From Thalassospira xianhensis MCCC 1A02616 (GTDB lineage Bacteria > Pseudomonadota > Alphaproteobacteria > Rhodospirillales > Thalassospiraceae), in NCBI RefSeq assembly GCF_003326475.1, contig NZ_JPWA01000007.1, positions 1 through 64,000 on the forward strand: DNA of 64,000 bases, in the 5' to 3' direction. Within the stretch, counting starts at the first letter, position 1. The number at the start of each line of letters is the position of its first letter. Below the pieces are notes generated by a model. That model did no database searches and had not been told where the DNA came from. It saw only the letters and a list, made by a program, of their open reading frames with translations. Positions 52,979-60,797 of the stretch are shown here, piece by piece. The position numbers and the translations under genes are program-made.

Positions 52979-54754
52979 TTACTCACCGATAACAATGCCT
53001 TCGCGTCGTGGATCGGCTCCGCCAATCAGGCTCTGATCAGTAATCTGGATGATGTGCAGACCGGAATTAAGATCGCGAATCTCGGTTTTGAAACCGCGTT
53101 GCTGAAGATATGGTTCAAGCGCTTCGGCCTCTGTTCCGGCCTCGATGTCAAACGTTCCGAAACGGTTGATCAGGTGGGGCATGTTGATGGCCTGCTGCGG
53201 GTCCATGCCCCAGTCAATCATCCCGATCAACGACTGCGCGACATAACCGATAATCCGTGATCCCCCCGGTGATCCAGCGGCAATAACTGGTTTGCCATCC
53301 TGCATGACGATTGTCGGTGCCATGGAAGAACGCGGGCGCTTGCCCGGTTCCAGCCGATTGGCAATCGGCACACCGTTGCTGTGTGTCTTGAACGAAAAAT
53401 CGGTCAGTTCATTGTTCAACATAAAGCCGCGCACCATCAGGCGTGACCCGAAGCCGTTTTCAATGGTAGTGGTCATTGAAACGACGTTACCCATGGCATC
53501 GACGATGGAAAAATGGCTGGTGCTGGGGAACTCGATCGCTTCATCATCGGCCAGTCGCATCGCGTGGCTGAACGCTGGAAGACCAGGTTCCACATTGCCC
53601 AGTGCACTGCCTGTTTCCAGAAGTTTGGCGCGATCTGTCAGATAGGTCTTATCAAGTAGGCCGGTCAATGGCATCGGCACAAAATCAATGTCGGCCATAT
53701 AACGGCCGCGATCGGCAAAAGCCAGCCGCGACGCATCGCCGATCAAGCGCCAACTTTCAGGCGATTTTGGGCCAAAATCGCCAATGTCAAACGGTTCGAT
53801 CAGGCCAAGTATCTGCCCGACTGTCAGGGCCCCGGAGGATGGTGGGCCCATGCCGCATATTTCATAGCCGCGATAATCGGCGCAAACCGGATCGCGTTCC
53901 TTGACGCTATAATTGGCAAAATCTTTCAGGGACAGAACACCGGGGTTCCAGCTTGCCCCTTGAACTTTGTTAACGATGTCATTGGCAATCTGCCCAAAAT
54001 AGAACCCGTCAGTACCTTTTTGCGCCAAAGCCCTAAGAGTATTGGCATATTCCGGGTTTTTCAGAAGCGCATCTGCTTCAAGTGGCGCGCCATTTTCGTC
54101 AAAGAAATAGCCCTTTGCCGTGTCATCGCGCGAGAGCTTTTCGGCATCCTCGGCGATCAGTCCGGCAAGGCGTGGAGAGACATTAAAACCGATTTCGGCG
54201 CGCTCTATGGCAGGGGCCAACAATGTCGGCCATTCCAGTTGACCCCATTTTTCATGGGCAACTTTCAGCAACGCTGGTGTTCCCGGTGTCCCAACGGACC
54301 GACCGCCGACAACCGCATCATAAAATTCCATTGGCTCGCCGGTTTCGGTCTGAAACAGAGTCGGTGTGGCGGCCATCGGTGCCGTTTCGCGACCGTCCAT
54401 GGTTGTCAGCTTGCCACTACGCGCATCAAAATAAACCAGAAAGGCACCGCCACCTAGTCCCGATGACTGTGGCTCTACCAATCCGAGCATTGTCTGAACG
54501 GCGACCATGGCATCAATCGCATTGCCGCCGCGACGAAGCACAGTCGCACCTGCCTCAACCGCCAGCGGGTTGGCTGCCGTAACCATCCAGTTCGGCGCGC
54601 GCACGGCTTCCCGATGCGAAACCGGTGATGTTGCACTTTCCGGGGCAATCGCATCCGTCGCCTGCTGTGCATGAACCGGCAGCGTCATCAGCATTGCCGT
54701 AGCACTGCTCAGCAGAAAGTATTTCAGACGGAAACCTTTGGTCATGTGGGGCAT
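52979..54754 (-). CDS. ggt: gamma-glutamyltransferase
   Basis: A periplasmic Ntn-hydrolase that cleaves or transfers gamma-glutamyl groups, e.g. from glutathione. A signal peptide (~residues 4-30, ending PVHAQ) is visible. SSGLGGGAFLVYF and DGRETAP bind substrate. STSHFSIVDAMGNVVSMT contains the nucleophilic Thr (about residue 412) where the proenzyme self-cleaves, and GSPGGSRI is the oxyanion loop. ATG 54790 is in frame but lacks a ribosome site; ATG 54754 follows AAAGG. Single gene, closed by the terminator at 52923. Confidence 0.92.
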   Translation of the reverse strand: MPHMTKGFRLKYFLLSSATAMLMTLPVHAQQATDAIAPESATSPVSHREAVRAPNWMVTAANPLAVEAGATVLRRGGNAIDAMVAVQTMLGLVEPQSSGLGGGAFLVYFDARSGKLTTMDGRETAPMAATPTLFQTETGEPMEFYDAVVGGRSVGTPGTPALLKVAHEKWGQLEWPTLLAPAIERAEIGFNVSPRLAGLIAEDAEKLSRDDTAKGYFFDENGAPLEADALLKNPEYANTLRALAQKGTDGFYFGQIANDIVNKVQGASWNPGVLSLKDFANYSVKERDPVCADYRGYEICGMGPPSSGALTVGQILGLIEPFDIGDFGPKSPESWRLIGDASRLAFADRGRYMADIDFVPMPLTGLLDKTYLTDRAKLLETGSALGNVEPGLPAFSHAMRLADDEAIEFPSTSHFSIVDAMGNVVSMTTTIENGFGSRLMVRGFMLNNELTDFSFKTHSNGVPIANRLEPGKRPRSSMAPTIVMQDGKPVIAAGSPGGSRIIGYVAQSLIGMIDWGMDPQQAINMPHLINRFGTFDIEAGTEAEALEPYLQQRGFKTEIRDLNSGLHIIQITDQSLIGGADPRREGIVIGE

Positions 54755-54902
54755 GTCACCAACCTTTTTGTTGTGGTTCTGATAGCTCATGCTTCCAGAA
54801 ATGGTGGTGATTGAAAAGAAAACAGTTGGCGGCGTTCGAAAAACAAAAGGCAGAATGCGCTAACATCCTGCCTATAAAGCTGAATTCGTTTTCCGTAATC
54901 AA

Positions 54903-55739
54903 TCAGGCAGCAGATTTTTTCGATGTGCTGTCCTGCTTTTCGATAACGTTTTTTTCAAGCCATTCGGCAATTTGGGTCGCGGCCTTTTCCCATTTTGCGT
55001 CAAGCATCATGGCGTGCGCGATGTCATCAAGCAGAACACAATCCGCTCCCAGACGCCTTGCTGTATGATTGACCACTTCGCTTTGAATAATTTCATCATT
55101 GCGTGCCCCAATCGCCAGCATCGGCGGCAGATCGGTTTGCGACAGAAACACCGGATTGCCACCCATCATGTCCATAAGTGCCCGATGGCTTTCCGTTTCA
55201 AGTCGGCCGAAATAGATCATGCCTTCGTCTTCGGCAATATCGGGTGAAAGCATCGCGCGTCCCAGCCGGTCACGCAGCAGGGTATGCGGCCCGATGGCCT
55301 GAAGCCAGAACATCTGAAGATAAAGGTCGGGCTGAGCCATTGCCATCATGGTGTTGCTGGCAAGAAGTCCCTCGGGCGGGACGGATGCCATCAGGACAGC
55401 GGCGGTTGCCTTATGCTTTTCAAGATATTTCTGAATGATATAGCCGCCCATCGAATGACCGATCAGGATCGGCTTCTGGCCGAGCGTATCGACAACCGTT
55501 TCGAGGTCTTCGACATAATCGTCAATCGATGCCAGACTGCGCAGCTCGCGCCCGCCGCTGCCGCCATGGCCACGCAGCGAAAATGAAATGGTTTCAAACC
55601 CCTGATCGGCAAACCAGGTTAGAAAATGTTCGTTCCAGCACCATGCGCCTGTAAATGCACCATGGACGAAAACGACCGGCGTTTTGCATTTGGGGTTGTC
55701 GCTTGGGCTGCGGCGAAAAATCTCCAATTCGGGACTCAT
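54903..55739 (-). CDS. alpha/beta hydrolase
   Basis: A 278-aa alpha/beta-hydrolase. VVFVHGAFTGAWCW is the oxyanion-hole strand (HG-x). GHSMGGYI holds the nucleophilic Ser. ISFSLRGHGGS precedes it, and a late DDIAHAMMLD supplies the catalytic His. ATG 55739 was chosen because GGAGG lies six bases before it; the frame runs on to 55775. No signal peptide. Substrate unknown; it could be an esterase or lactonase. Divergent from the Crp-type regulator gene. Confidence 0.85.
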   Translation of the reverse strand: MSPELEIFRRSPSDNPKCKTPVVFVHGAFTGAWCWNEHFLTWFADQGFETISFSLRGHGGSGGRELRSLASIDDYVEDLETVVDTLGQKPILIGHSMGGYIIQKYLEKHKATAAVLMASVPPEGLLASNTMMAMAQPDLYLQMFWLQAIGPHTLLRDRLGRAMLSPDIAEDEGMIYFGRLETESHRALMDMMGGNPVFLSQTDLPPMLAIGARNDEIIQSEVVNHTARRLGADCVLLDDIAHAMMLDAKWEKAATQIAEWLEKNVIEKQDSTSKKSAA

Positions 55740-55810
55740 GGCAGGCCTCCTGCATGCGAACTGTGTGGGGATCACTATAACGTAACATGAAAATCCGGAT
55801 TTCGCATCCG

Positions 55811-55849
55811 CAGCATTCGTTTGGATGCTGTATAGTCATACAATTGTAT
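55811..55849. promoter_or_regulatory. two palindromes in the hydrolase/crp divergent region
   Basis: CAGCAT-N8-ATGCTG (55811-55816 with 55825-55830) is followed by the uninterrupted 12-bp palindrome ATACAATTGTAT (55838-55849). They lie between the divergent alpha/beta hydrolase and Crp-type genes and are candidate operators. The binding protein is not known; neither matches the TGTGA-type site. Confidence 0.4.
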
Positions 55850-56007
55850 TGTAAATTGCCGTGGGGACGTGGCCGCGGATGATTGTCAGTGTCGTCTGCT
55901 TTGCATATGATCTTTACGGGACAGCATTCAAAAGCAATGCATGGCGTTAAGTCTGACCATCGCATTGACGCGAAAATGATAGCGAAAGCATAGAAAAGCT
56001 GGGGTAG

Positions 56008-56688
56008 ATGGTAGAATTATCGGTGGTCGGTATTCTCGCGGGGCTTGATCAGGTCGCACTCGCAGATGTCGAGCGGCACATCAACCGGAAAACATTTTCG
56101 GCTGGGGCGCAGATTATTGAACCCGAATCCGACAGTTCGGATGTTTATCTGATTTTGTCGGGTAAGGTCCGAATTGTGAATTATTCTTTGTCCGGTCGCG
56201 AGATCACGCTCGAAGAAATCGGGGCAGGCGGTTGTGTCGGGCAACTTTCGGCAATAGACGGCGAGCCGCGTTCAGCCTGTGTCCTGGCTGTTACAAATAC
56301 GGATGTCGCGATTGTAAGCCCCGCCAATTTCGAAAAAATCGTCAAAAACCATCCTTCTGTTGCCTGGAGTGTCATCAGGGAACTGGCAAGGATCGTCAGA
56401 ACATCGACCCGACGCATTGTTGACGTCAGCACACTTGGTGCAAATGAACGGGTTGTTGCGGAAATCTTGCGTTGCTCGCAGATCGAGATCGCAGAAGACG
56501 GATCTGCGATGTTAAGTCCTGTGCCCGTGCATTCAGAAATTGCCAGCAGGGTCAGCACATCTCGCGAGACCGTTGCCCGTGTCATGGGAACACTTGCCCG
56601 AAATGGTTTGATCGCCAAAGTCGAGTTGGGTCTGTATGTGCCCAATGTACAGCGTCTTGAAGAATTCCTCAGTGAATCGATCCATTAG
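56008..56688 (+). CDS. Crp-type transcriptional regulator (cyclic-nucleotide-binding)
   Basis: A 226-aa Crp/Fnr-superfamily protein. The cNMP-binding fold (~12-125) keeps RSA of the phosphate-binding cassette (Arg88, Ser89), while the Glu that contacts ribose in E. coli Crp appears as Gln79. There is no N-terminal Cys cluster, so it is not an oxygen-sensing Fnr. The HTH (~172-203) contains SRETVARVM, matching the residues that read TGTGA in Crp. Two TGTGA-N6-TCACA palindromes were found in the window, one 60 bp after this gene. It probably binds cAMP or a related nucleotide. Confidence 0.85.
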   Translation: MVELSVVGILAGLDQVALADVERHINRKTFSAGAQIIEPESDSSDVYLILSGKVRIVNYSLSGREITLEEIGAGGCVGQLSAIDGEPRSACVLAVTNTDVAIVSPANFEKIVKNHPSVAWSVIRELARIVRTSTRRIVDVSTLGANERVVAEILRCSQIEIAEDGSAMLSPVPVHSEIASRVSTSRETVARVMGTLARNGLIAKVELGLYVPNVQRLEEFLSESIH

Positions 56689-56747
56689 ATCAAAATTGAG
56701 GGCAAAGTGATGAATTATCGGCAGAAAATTGAAAATGTTTCACAAAT

Positions 56748-56763
56748 TGTGACGAATGTCACA
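56748..56763 (+). promoter_or_regulatory. Crp-type site and class II promoter of a predicted small RNA
   Basis: TGTGA-CGAATG-TCACA is a 5+5 match to the Crp consensus, and the symmetric bases continue one step inward. A second palindrome TCACA-AAT-TGTGA overlaps at 56740-56752. The site is centred 41.5 bp before base 56797. A -10-like TAGAAA (56785-56790) sits at exactly -12 to -7 relative to that base, the class II layout. Confidence 0.55.
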
Positions 56764-56796
56764 GAGCCGATTGATTATTCAGGATAGAAAAACAGA

Positions 56797-56876
56797 GTGA
56801 CGGGCATTTAATTGGTCCGGCACATCTCCCCCAAGAGAGTTTACTGGCCGTACATTTTTGTACGGCCATTTTTTTT
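56797..56876 (+). ncRNA. predicted ~80-nt small RNA downstream of the Crp-type gene
   Basis: The stretch between the class II Crp promoter (start near 56797) and the T8 terminator has no ORF of note. It would give an RNA of about 80 nt with a C-rich unpaired segment CTCCCCC (56825-56832 region) able to pair with Shine-Dalgarno sequences, and a 10-bp terminator stem at its 3' end, as in Hfq-bound sRNAs. The alternative is a 3' untranslated end of the crp message. Not matched to a known RNA family. Confidence 0.4.
56845..56876 (+). terminator. strong rho-independent terminator
   Basis: TGGCCGTACA (56845-56854) pairs perfectly with TGTACGGCCA (56859-56868), 4-base loop, followed by T8 (56869-56876). 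It lies 157 bp after the crp stop, far for a simple gene end, which supports a separate small transcript. Confidence 0.93.
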
Positions 56877-56935
56877 GCGTTTGATCATGGCGCGGTTGTC
56901 TGCGGGGCGATAAAGTGTCGCCAGTACAAAGCATC

Positions 56936-57334
56936 ATGAAATCGGAAAACAACTTCATGCGGTTATCTGTTGTTATGGCAGGGTTGAACGGGGCAATCGC
57001 GGTTGGGCTGGGTGCATTTGCATCCCACGGCATGGCGGGCGAGGAAATGAACCGTGCGCGCGAGCTTGTGGAAACCGGTGCGCATTATCAACTGGTGCAT
57101 GCCGCGGGTTTGGTTGCCATCGCGGCCCTTGCCTATCAGGTGCCCGATGAACGGCTTCTGCGCTGGGCGGCTTATGCGATGCTGACGGGCATTCTGTTCT
57201 TTTGCGGGGCGCTTTACGTCATTGCCTTTGCCGGGATCAGCACCTTTGGCATGATCGCCCCGATTGGCGGGCTGTCATTCATAACTGGCTGGCTGATGCT
57301 GGCCGGGGCGGGGTGGAAACGATTTTCAGCCTGA
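56936..57334 (+). CDS. DUF423 family small membrane protein
   Basis: A ~132-aa inner-membrane protein with four hydrophobic segments. It has GLNGAIAVGLGAFASHG near the start and GMIAPIGGLSFITGWLMLAGAGW at the end, typical of DUF423 (YgdD-like), a family of unknown function. ATG 56936 is used; GTG 56915 and ATG 56957 are also in frame and none has a strong ribosome site. Ends in a terminator shared with rpmG. Confidence 0.82.
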   Translation: MKSENNFMRLSVVMAGLNGAIAVGLGAFASHGMAGEEMNRARELVETGAHYQLVHAAGLVAIAALAYQVPDERLLRWAAYAMLTGILFFCGALYVIAFAGISTFGMIAPIGGLSFITGWLMLAGAGWKRFSA

Positions 57335-57362
57335 TACGATTTATTCGATCCGATCAGGCAAT

Positions 57363-57396
57363 AAAAAAGACGCGACCCGAAGGTCACGTCTTTTTT
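57363..57396. terminator. bidirectional terminator between DUF423 gene and rpmG
   Basis: GACGCGACC-CGAA-GGTCACGTC (57369-57390), one mismatch, with A6 before and T6 after, so it works in both directions. Confidence 0.9.
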
Positions 57397-57430
57397 AATT
57401 CCGATAATCCAGTCAGCGTTAGCTGAAAGA

Positions 57431-57598
57431 TTACTTCATTTTCGCTTCTTTGAACTCGACGTGCTTGCGCACGACCGGATCGTACTTGCGAAACGAGAAT
57501 TTCTCGGTGGTATTCCGCGGGTTCTTCTTAACGACATAGAAGTAACCGGTATCAGCGGTGCTTACCAACTTTACGAGGATCGAAGCGGGCTTCGCCAT
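57431..57598 (-). CDS. rpmG: 50S ribosomal protein L33
   Basis: A 55-aa ribosomal protein starting [13 protein letters not shown], with [12 protein letters not shown] and [12 protein letters not shown], the standard L33 pattern. It is the Cys-free form without zinc-binding CxxC pairs. AGGAAG lies upstream of the ATG. The gene stands alone, as often for rpmG, and ends at the bidirectional terminator. Confidence 0.95.
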   Translation of the reverse strand: MAKPASILVKLVSTADTGYFYVVKKNPRNTTEKFSFRKYDPVVRKHVEFKEAKMK

Positions 57599-57693
57599 AT
57601 CTCAGCTTCCTGTGTTCAGGTGTATCTCAGGCCGCGGAACATAAAGGTTATGCGTCGGGTGTCAAGCCATTTTGGCAAAAAAGAATGCCATTT

Positions 57694-59310
57694 TTATTGT
57701 GAGGCAAAGGTATCGGCAATTTCATTGATCGGTAATTGAGCCAGATCCTTGTAACCCGGAAGGTTTTTGATCAATTCAAGAGCGATATCAATGTCGTTTT
57801 CATCAATGCCCTGACGGGCCGGACACACATTTCGAAGGTCCTGTCGCGCTTTTTCATTCTGATAATCAAGCTTGCGCCATTTGGTCATGATGGCAACCAT
57901 ATCATCACGATGGGCAAGGGCGGATCTGATCTGGTCATTCGGAGCAATTCCACTGGCTGTCGTGCAGATCGAAGGGAAAAGTCCGATGCGATCAAACGTA
58001 TATCCCGACGGGGCGGTCATTTGCGACCAGGTAAAGGTCAGCGTGCCTTTATTCGACAGATCATTGATCGCCTGAACCGATCCCTTGCCAAAGCTTGTCG
58101 AACCGATCAGGACCGCCCTGTTACGATCCTGGAGGGCCGCCGCCACCAGTTCGGCCGAGGACGCCGTCCTGCCATCAATCAGCACAACCAGCGGCGCCCC
58201 TCGGGTCAGGTCTTCGGGATTTGCCTTGAAGATATGGCGCGCAGCCATCACGCGTGACCGCGTATTGGCAATCGGGCCACCGGCGATAAACAGATCGGCA
58301 ACCTCGACCCCTTGCTGTAAAAGTCCGCCGCGATTGCCGCGAAGGTCAAGAATCACGCCCCGCAAGCCGCCGGGGAAAAGGCCAGCCTTGAGGATTTCGT
58401 CGCCAAGGGACTGTGCCGTCGCGCTATTAAAGCTGGCAATCCGGGCAATCAGGACATTATCGCGAATTTCGGTAAATACGGTTCGGCTGATCACCCGTTC
58501 GCGCATGATTTCGATGGGGGTGATGACCTGGCTTTCGGCACCATTGATTTCGATCGTAACGCGCGTGCCTTCCTCGCCATGCAGAAGGTCGCTGGCATAG
58601 GCCGCCGTCCGGTTATAAAGGTTGACCCCATTCACCGAAATCAACTGGTCACCAATATCAAGTCCTGCCTTGGCCGCCGGGCTGTCTTCGTGCACCTTCT
58701 TGATCACCGGATAGCCATCGCCGCCAATCAGCCGCACACCAACGCCAATATAGCCATCGCGCCGTGTCCGTGCTGTTTCGGCCTGATTGGGGCCCTCATA
58801 GCGGCTGTAACGATCAAGGTTCTTGATCGATCCGCTGACAAGTGCCGATTGTACCGAAAGCGCATCCGCATGTCGCAAATCGGATGAATAAACCCGATAA
58901 ATACCTACACCCTTAAGGGTCAGTTCCGTCCATAAAAGCGTATCCTGTTCCTCGCTGTCGGCGTCGGGTAGAGCAAGGTTGCGAACAGTTTTGCCATTAT
59001 AGCCAAGGATAATCTCTTCCGGCGTCATGCCAATGCGGATATTCGGATCAATCGACGACAGTCCGTCCAGCGCATTGACAACAATCTGTTCGCGTCCCAC
59101 AGGATCAATATAGCGTGTCGCCACAAGCTCGATCGCCTGCGACATCACATCGCGGGTTTGCTGATCATCATTTGAAATGATCGTGTCACCACGCTGGGTG
59201 GCACAGCCTGTCAGCAAAAAGCAAATACCAACCAGTCCCGCAACGCGCCTTATTGGCCGCGACGCCGGGCGGGAGAGGACAGTACCGATATCTCGTGTGG
59301 CTGATGCCAA
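57694..59310 (-). CDS. S41-family carboxyl-terminal protease with PDZ domain, lipoprotein
   Basis: A 538-aa secreted protease. The N-terminus has a lipobox (LTGC, Cys36), so it should be a lipid-anchored periplasmic protein. A PDZ domain (~residues 190-270, YIGVGVRLIGGDGYP) is followed by the S41 core. The core has LDLRGNRGGLLQQGV, then DGRTASSAELVAAAL with the catalytic Ser, and TSFGKGSVQ with the catalytic Lys. The ORF starts at TTG 59310; no ATG or GTG is in frame before the lipobox. It likely trims C-terminal ends of envelope proteins. Confidence 0.85.
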   Translation of the reverse strand: MASATRDIGTVLSRPASRPIRRVAGLVGICFLLTGCATQRGDTIISNDDQQTRDVMSQAIELVATRYIDPVGREQIVVNALDGLSSIDPNIRIGMTPEEIILGYNGKTVRNLALPDADSEEQDTLLWTELTLKGVGIYRVYSSDLRHADALSVQSALVSGSIKNLDRYSRYEGPNQAETARTRRDGYIGVGVRLIGGDGYPVIKKVHEDSPAAKAGLDIGDQLISVNGVNLYNRTAAYASDLLHGEEGTRVTIEINGAESQVITPIEIMRERVISRTVFTEIRDNVLIARIASFNSATAQSLGDEILKAGLFPGGLRGVILDLRGNRGGLLQQGVEVADLFIAGGPIANTRSRVMAARHIFKANPEDLTRGAPLVVLIDGRTASSAELVAAALQDRNRAVLIGSTSFGKGSVQAINDLSNKGTLTFTWSQMTAPSGYTFDRIGLFPSICTTASGIAPNDQIRSALAHRDDMVAIMTKWRKLDYQNEKARQDLRNVCPARQGIDENDIDIALELIKNLPGYKDLAQLPINEIADTFASQ

Positions 59311-59384
59311 AATGTGCTCAATCCGAAAGGAGATAGCTCAACGTAAAAGTCATTCTACTGCGAATGACGCGCAGTCGACAATGA

Positions 59385-59762
59385 CTATCCCTTGATCTTC
59401 ATCGCCCATTGGGTGCCAAGCACCGCCCCCTTGATGAAGGGCAGGAAGGCAAGGCAGAGCAAGACGGTTGTCGGAAGCCAGACAGATAATTGCAGCGCGA
59501 TTGATGGCTGCATGGATTGCTCCATCGAAAGCGCACCACCAACAACGATATGACCGACAATGAAAATCGTGAAATAGGGCGGGGCGTCATCACAGCGATA
59601 TTCGCCGATCGGATGCGCGCAGCAATCACATTCATCACGCAGTTTCAGGTACCCGCCAAAGGCAAAGCCATGCCCGCAATTGGGGCATTTGCGCCGAAAT
59701 CCCCGGCTAAGACCGGTCAGCAGGCGCGATCCGCTGCTTTGTTCGCTATATTCTGGCTGCAT
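59385..59762 (-). CDS. DUF983 family zinc-ribbon membrane protein
   Basis: A ~125-aa protein with an N-terminal CPNCGHGF-x12-CDCC zinc ribbon, DDAPPYFTIFIVGHIVV, then two hydrophobic segments, the full DUF983 pattern. Function unknown; the family is frequent in alphaproteobacteria. ATG 59762 is chosen, with ATG 59822 also in frame. Between the S41 protease and the Hpt gene. Confidence 0.83.
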   Translation of the reverse strand: MQPEYSEQSSGSRLLTGLSRGFRRKCPNCGHGFAFGGYLKLRDECDCCAHPIGEYRCDDAPPYFTIFIVGHIVVGGALSMEQSMQPSIALQLSVWLPTTVLLCLAFLPFIKGAVLGTQWAMKIKG

Positions 59763-59959
59763 GGTGGCATTCGTTCCTGTTTCTTGATCCAGCCCCTTGA
59801 TCAGGCCGGAAAAAAGGGGCATTGAAACGGTTCGCTATCATCATGAAGTTGAAGTGATCGGGCAAGTGCTTTTCCGGCATGGCTGAAAACTGTGTTGAAA
59901 ACCGTTATAATGACGATCCTTTGATACTGATGTCTTCAACCCGGTACAGGAGCGCCCAG

Positions 59960-60742
59960 ATGGGGAATGCAGACGATATCGTCGCCCGACTGAAACAGGA
60001 TTTCATTGAAGACACCCTTGAACGCACCGATCGTATTGAAACAACCATTGATCGTGTCGCCGGTGGCATGGACAAGGCCGATGTCGGAATTGCCGAACTA
60101 AGGCGCGAGGCACACACTGTCAAAGGTCTTGCCGGTTCATTCGGTTTCCCGCTGGTTGGTGCGATTGCACACCGCATGGAAGACTATATCGCCGAACTGA
60201 CCGAGATCGACGATCTCGAAGCCGCGTCTCTTGTCGATTTCACCACATGGATCCGCGAAATCATCGAAAGCGGTACCAATCCCCCGGCCGAGGAAGAAAC
60301 CCGCATCCTCCGGTCGCTTCCGACGCGAAGTGCCAAAAAGGATGACGAAGACGCGGCCGCAGACACACCGGCTGCGCACGATAAGGAAGTCCTGATCGTT
60401 ACCGCAACCACGGTGCAGGCCCATTTCCTGCAACGTGAATTGCGTGAAAAAGGCTTCCGGACCATTACCGCACGCACCGCAGTCGAGGCCTTTCAAACCG
60501 TCGTTCAATCGCGCCCGGATGCAATCATCACTGCCGCGGTCCTTGATGGTTTGAGCGGTATTGAACTGATCCGTGCTCTTGCCGCTATGAAATCACTGAA
60601 AGGCAAGGCACTTGGCCTTTTGACCAGCTTCGATGCATCCCACCCTGATCTCGAAGGGCTGCCGTCAAATGTCGCGATCATTTCCAACCGGGGCAAGCAA
60701 ACGGCCGAACATCTGGCGAAGTTCATCGAAACGCTGGGCTGA
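59960..60742 (+). CDS. Hpt domain fused to a degenerate receiver domain
   Basis: A 260-aa signalling protein. The Hpt domain (~residues 1-110) has the phosphorylatable His52 in AHTVKGLAGSFG. After a charged Ala/Asp linker (~125-142) comes a receiver-like domain (~143-258) whose phosphoacceptor position is Ala192 (IITAAVLDG) and whose acidic pocket reads VTATT instead of VDDD, so it cannot be phosphorylated normally. ATG 59960 follows AGGAG. It may relay phosphate from an unlinked histidine kinase while the pseudo-receiver mediates docking. Confidence 0.8.
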   Translation: MGNADDIVARLKQDFIEDTLERTDRIETTIDRVAGGMDKADVGIAELRREAHTVKGLAGSFGFPLVGAIAHRMEDYIAELTEIDDLEAASLVDFTTWIREIIESGTNPPAEEETRILRSLPTRSAKKDDEDAAADTPAAHDKEVLIVTATTVQAHFLQRELREKGFRTITARTAVEAFQTVVQSRPDAIITAAVLDGLSGIELIRALAAMKSLKGKALGLLTSFDASHPDLEGLPSNVAIISNRGKQTAEHLAKFIETLG

Positions 60743-60763
60743 TTGATAAATCCGATACCAATG

Positions 60764-60797
60764 AAAAGGGCGACCATCGTGGTCGCCCTTCTTGTTT
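60764..60797. terminator. bidirectional terminator between the Hpt gene and rnr
   Basis: Perfect 11-bp stem (60766-60776 with 60780-60790), TCG loop; A4 on the left and CTTGTTT on the right. It serves both convergent genes. Confidence 0.88.

Noticed and set aside
56740..56780. Fnr-type box (TTGAT-N4-ATCAA) near 56771
   Set aside because: Only a half-site TTGAT is present, and the nearby regulator lacks the Fnr cysteines; the TGTGA-type palindrome fits better.
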